Below are positions 61,352-64,000 of a stretch of 64,000 nt of DNA, one piece after another. A program made the translations under genes and the position numbers. Numbering within the stretch: position 1 is the first letter of the stretch; each line of letters begins with the position of its first letter. The notes below the pieces were generated by a model. It had not been told where the DNA came from, ran no database searches, and saw only the letters and a program-made list of their open reading frames with translations. This DNA comes from Cohnella silvisoli (GTDB lineage: Bacteria; Bacillota; Bacilli; Paenibacillales; Paenibacillaceae): assembly GCF_021190915.1 (NCBI RefSeq), contig NZ_JAIOAP010000017.1:62001-126000 (forward strand). Direction: 5' to 3'.

Positions 61352-61483
61352 TCAGATTTTATCTATCTTTATGCAAGACTGTTTAGAACAAAATTGCTTA
61401 AGTCCATCCCATCTTCCCCAAATACAACCTTTGCATCTTTGAGGCTGTTTGGGTTGAATGATCAACGTATCTAATTTGGACAA
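61352..61483 (-). CDS. Small Cys-rich protein (43 residues)
   Basis: A TTG start with GGAG eight bases upstream opens a 43-codon frame. The peptide has four cysteines in CKGC and CSKQSC, separated by a Trp-rich stretch (IWGRWDGLKQF). The spacing fits a small zinc ribbon or knuckle. It has its own 5' region (61484-61628 is otherwise empty) and ends near a terminator. I do not recognise the family, but the spacing of SD, start and cysteines makes a real gene likely. Confidence 0.55.
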   Translation of the reverse strand: MSKLDTLIIQPKQPQRCKGCIWGRWDGLKQFCSKQSCIKIDKI

Positions 61484-61628
61484 TTTCTCCACTCCTAAAC
61501 TAAGGGATTATATGTGGCAATATCCGTAGGTTTCGCTAGTTTAACGATTTCGATTCAAACAACATAAAAGGATTTACATTTGCGAATGATACCTTTGATT
61601 GCCGATGCATGGATTGGAGGTACAAGAT

Positions 61629-62075
61629 ATGCGAATATTGATTATATTCATTTTGGGGCTTTTTATTTTTTCAATTGCCTTGCCTGATGTTCCTGCGGCG
61701 AGACTCGTCTCGACTGCAACCGCATCACCTGCGGTAGAAGATGGAAATAATATTCAGTCTAAGGCTTTTCGTTCTGGCAGAGGGAGCTTTCGATCGCCTA
61801 GAAGCGGCTACACAGGGGGTACTCGAGGGGGCGTTACCAATGGAAGAGGACAAAGGCCGGGTGCTAACACTCCTGTCAATCGAGCGCCCGGGCCGACTAA
61901 CCGATTTGGCGGTATTTTCGGCGGATTTCTTGCAGGAACCCTTCTCGGCAGCTTGTTAAATCCTTTCGGGTTCGGAGGGACTGGAGGTTTCTCGTTTATT
62001 GGTTTGATCTTCTGGGGCGTAATCCTTTATTTCGTTTTCCGACTACTCCGCAGGTTGTTCAACCGCGCCAGGTAA
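61629..62075 (+). CDS. Secreted/membrane Gly-rich protein, Tim44-like N-terminal architecture
   Basis: A 148-residue protein. The ATG at 61629 has TGGAGG eight bases upstream, and the frame to 61599 is rejected. A signal-like helix (ILIIFILGLFIFSIALPDVP) is followed by an Arg/Gly/Ser/Pro-rich disordered stretch (RSGRGSFRSPRSGYTGG), a glycine-rich hydrophobic segment (GGIFGGFLAGTLLGSLL) and a C-terminal helix with basic end (ILYFVFRLLRRLFNR). This order matches the N-terminal part of bacterial Tim44-domain proteins, but the Tim44 domain itself is missing. The role is unknown. Confidence 0.75.
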   Translation: MRILIIFILGLFIFSIALPDVPAARLVSTATASPAVEDGNNIQSKAFRSGRGSFRSPRSGYTGGTRGGVTNGRGQRPGANTPVNRAPGPTNRFGGIFGGFLAGTLLGSLLNPFGFGGTGGFSFIGLIFWGVILYFVFRLLRRLFNRAR

Positions 62076-62096
62076 TTGCCGTTGAAATGAGGATAT

Positions 62097-62128
62097 AAAA
62101 AACCATCACGATAGCAGCGATGGTTTTT
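62097..62128. terminator. Bidirectional terminator
   Basis: AAAAACCATC and GATGGTTTTT arms lie between the convergent Gly-rich protein and MFS genes, with A- and T-runs included in the arms. Confidence 0.8.
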
Positions 62129-62145
62129 ATGCGATTGCATTTTAG

Positions 62146-63549
62146 TTAAGCCGGTTCACTGACAGGCTGCGGGGCTTTTTTACCGAAGGATAGGAAATAT
62201 AAGAGCGCACTCGCTACGACAACTAAGCTTAATATCAGAATGAGATTGCCGTACAAGTATGCATCCGGGTCCGAAATGAAAGGATGCAACTGGAAAGCGA
62301 ACAGCTTTTGTTCCATCGCTTTGGCGACTAGAGCCGTCACAACCGCTCCGGAAATCGTCGAAGTCATATTAAACAGACCCATACCGACGCCGATTTGGTG
62401 AACAGGCAATATTTGCGTTACGGTTTCCGTTAATGCAGTTTGTACGAATGAAAATCCGATATACATCATGATTAGAGCAACGCCGATATACCACACCCAA
62501 AGCCCGATGGATGAAGATTGCAGCATAAGACTAATCGCGATTAAGGCCAGCCCCAGGTAAACGACGTAATGGCTTCCTCGTTTCACCGTCAAATTGCCGG
62601 CAACTCTGCCGAATATAACCGCGCTAATGGCACCCGGAAACATAATAAGTCCGATATTCTCCGTGTTCAGACCATACATTTTATTTAACATGAGCGGGAT
62701 GACGAACATCACGGAGATCACGGTACCGAATATAAGAAAGCCGATGATGAGTGCGCTCCTGTATAATGGATTGCTGAAAAGCGAGGGATCGACAAAAGGT
62801 TCCTTCGCTCTGCGGATTTGAACGATAAATAGAATAAGAGCCGCGAAAGCTACTAACAAATATGTCCAGCTTGTCTCTGTCGTAAACAAAATCAACATGG
62901 ATACTACAATGCCAAGCAGCACCGCGCCAACATAATCCAATTTTCCCGATCTGCGTTGTTCATTCGGCAGAAACCTTTTGAAAAACGGAATAGCGACAAT
63001 AATGGGGAGCGGAACTAGAAACAAATAGGACCAGTGGAACGATCCTGCGATATATCCGCCAAGTACCGGACCGATTCCAATCGCGAAAGATACGGTCGAG
63101 GTTAAGATGCCAAACATTTTCCCCCGTTCTTCCACCGTGAAGAATCGGGCTACCATGACGAAGATCAATGCCGGGATAGCGGATCCGCCCGCCCCTTGGA
63201 TAGCCCTGGATAGAATGACGGCGGGGTACCAAGATTGCATCACAAAGCCCAGAATAGAACCCAAGCCGTAAACGATAATTCCGATCGTAATCAGTTTTTT
63301 GATGCTATATATATCGGAAAGTTTACCGAAAATGACCATTCCCATGCCAAAGACGATAAAAAAGATCGTAACGACCCAGCTTACGCCGGAAGCATCCAGT
63401 TCGAACTGCTTGGCAATGCTAGGGATGGATACGTTAAATACCGATTCGTTTAATACGGCAAAAAAGATGACGAAATAAATCCAAGGCACGCATTTCTTTA
63501 TTTCGGAGTTGTCAGACACAGTTTGGGTATTACTCTCCACAATATTCAT
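62146..63549 (-). CDS. MFS drug:H+ antiporter, Tet(L)/Tet(K)-like
   Basis: A 467-residue transporter with about 14 membrane helices. The block FNVSIPSIAKQFELDASGVS, KLSDIYSIKKLITIGIIVYG, RAIQGAGGSAIPALIFVMVA and GIGPVLGGYIAGSFHWSYLF matches the Tet(L)/Tet(K) branch of the DHA2 family, including motif C (GPVLGG). Related chromosomal proteins move various drugs or monovalent cations, so tetracycline resistance is not proven. AAGGAAG precedes the ATG. The gene is flanked by terminators and stands alone. Confidence 0.9.
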   Translation of the reverse strand: MNIVESNTQTVSDNSEIKKCVPWIYFVIFFAVLNESVFNVSIPSIAKQFELDASGVSWVVTIFFIVFGMGMVIFGKLSDIYSIKKLITIGIIVYGLGSILGFVMQSWYPAVILSRAIQGAGGSAIPALIFVMVARFFTVEERGKMFGILTSTVSFAIGIGPVLGGYIAGSFHWSYLFLVPLPIIVAIPFFKRFLPNEQRRSGKLDYVGAVLLGIVVSMLILFTTETSWTYLLVAFAALILFIVQIRRAKEPFVDPSLFSNPLYRSALIIGFLIFGTVISVMFVIPLMLNKMYGLNTENIGLIMFPGAISAVIFGRVAGNLTVKRGSHYVVYLGLALIAISLMLQSSSIGLWVWYIGVALIMMYIGFSFVQTALTETVTQILPVHQIGVGMGLFNMTSTISGAVVTALVAKAMEQKLFAFQLHPFISDPDAYLYGNLILILSLVVVASALLYFLSFGKKAPQPVSEPA

Positions 63550-63623
63550 CTCTATAACTTCCTTTCTTATAAAACAATTATCAGGATCCCCCTATTCTAG
63601 CATGTAAGCTATGTTACGGTTTC

Positions 63624-64000
63624 TTATCGATTGCTATGTTGAATAACCCGACTGAGGAAATTATTCATCAGCAAGGGAATGGAAATCAGGATAGGAGGAT
63701 CGTCCAGTCGGGGTAAATGGAGCATAACATGTTGATGCGGGACGGAGGAATTGGGTCGTACAATGATGGGCTCCTTCGATCGGGTGCGTAAGGTTGTCTG
63801 CGGAAGTAGGAAGTCCATAACCTGCATCCCCCAAGAAACCGATGTAGCCATAAGGTAATAGGTGCCAGGCTTGACGCCGGTTAAACTAAAATCCCCCAAT
63901 GAAGAAACCAGTGTTCCGTAAAGGGGAAGCCCTTCAGGAATCGGTTTGGCAAACAAGCCGATCAGTATGAAGCCAGAGAAAGGTATCGTCGCTCGAACGG
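63624..64000 (-). CDS. C-terminal part of a protein with carboxypeptidase-regulatory-like domain (runs off window)
   Basis: The frame is open to base 64000 and stops at 63624, giving 124 residues. It starts in a beta-sandwich-like stretch (VRATIPFSGFILIGLFAKPI, GTLVSSLGDFSLTGVKPGTY) of the kind found in regulatory Ig-like domains, goes on with MATSVSWGMQVMDFLLP and ends with IPLLMNNFLSRVIQ. A TTG at 63956 is the only internal start, so the true start lies beyond the edge. I vaguely associate this ending with Paenibacillus AraC-type regulators, but this cannot be shown here. Confidence 0.55.
   Translation of the reverse strand, partial: VRATIPFSGFILIGLFAKPIPEGLPLYGTLVSSLGDFSLTGVKPGTYYLMATSVSWGMQVMDFLLPQTTLRTRSKEPIIVRPNSSVPHQHVMLHLPRLDDPPILISIPLLMNNFLSRVIQHSNR

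Noticed and set aside
62146..63549. Acquired tetracycline-resistance gene
   Set aside because: The Tet(L)-like signature is clear, but there are no mobile-element traces and no leader peptide. Chromosomal relatives have other substrates, so resistance is not claimed.

Overview
The window looks like a chromosomal segment of a spore-forming member of the Paenibacillaceae (Paenibacillus/Cohnella type). The basis is the SpoVA, YhcN/YlaJ and Ger(x)C sporulation and germination proteins, AraC-type YesN/YesM two-component systems, SLH-anchored surface proteins, strong AGGAGG ribosome binding sites, frequent GTG/TTG starts and roughly balanced base composition. No rRNA, tRNA or CRISPR array was seen. 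Most genes lie on the minus strand.

Region 1-6.3 kb: a YesM/YesN two-component pair (kinase cut by the window edge), an ArsR-SRPBCC-VOC-DUF1801 operon, then a 5'-truncated ger(x)C gene beside a decayed IS1595-type transposase that runs into three 43-bp tandem repeats. 6.5-11.3 kb: an orphan CrtC-like lipocalin protein, then a compact locus with a 29-residue peptide gene, two GNAT-fold proteins and an ABC exporter carrying a cyclic-nucleotide-binding domain. I regard this locus as the best candidate for an undescribed peptide-modification/export system. 11.5-18.9 kb: an SLH surface-protein gene broken by two frameshifts, and a hybrid kinase with a SARP-like response regulator. The surface-protein gene and the ABC exporter gene share an almost identical 71-bp upstream block.

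19-25 kb: TetR/hydrolase and TetR/DUF418 pairs, then a class F sortase next to a Lys/His-rich LPKTG substrate, and a lipoprotein polysaccharide deacetylase. 25-44.7 kb: a long minus-strand catabolic cluster divergent from a GntR regulator fused to a solute-binding-protein domain. It holds a class III aminotransferase, one intact and one metal-ligand-less amidohydrolase, a sugar-type ABC importer, an uncharacterised protein, creatininase-like, SDR and RidA proteins, a roughly 2270-residue secreted protein with a CBM array, an esterase and a third amidohydrolase. It has no recognisable sugar kinase or isomerase, so its substrate is unknown.

44.7-52.6 kb: CwlD-like amidase, an OmpR/HK/lipoprotein operon, a second SRPBCC/DUF1801 pair, DUF2277, two nucleotide-sugar-epimerase-like genes (one frameshifted) and ribosomal protein L25/Ctc. 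52.9-56.2 kb: a plus-strand glycosyltransferase, toroid glycosidase-like and ManC operon behind a leader terminator. 57-61.5 kb: LysM protein and a spoVA2mob-like operon (YhcN lipoprotein, SpoVAE, SpoVAD, SpoVAC, DUF421-DUF1657 fusion, DUF1657). 61.6-64 kb: a Gly-rich membrane protein, a Tet(L)-like MFS transporter and the 3' part of another gene.

A recurring theme is hairpin terminators with CCTGCA-containing arms. Two of them start inside the coding sequence, so two unrelated proteins both end in Gly-Leu-Gln-Ala plus two residues.
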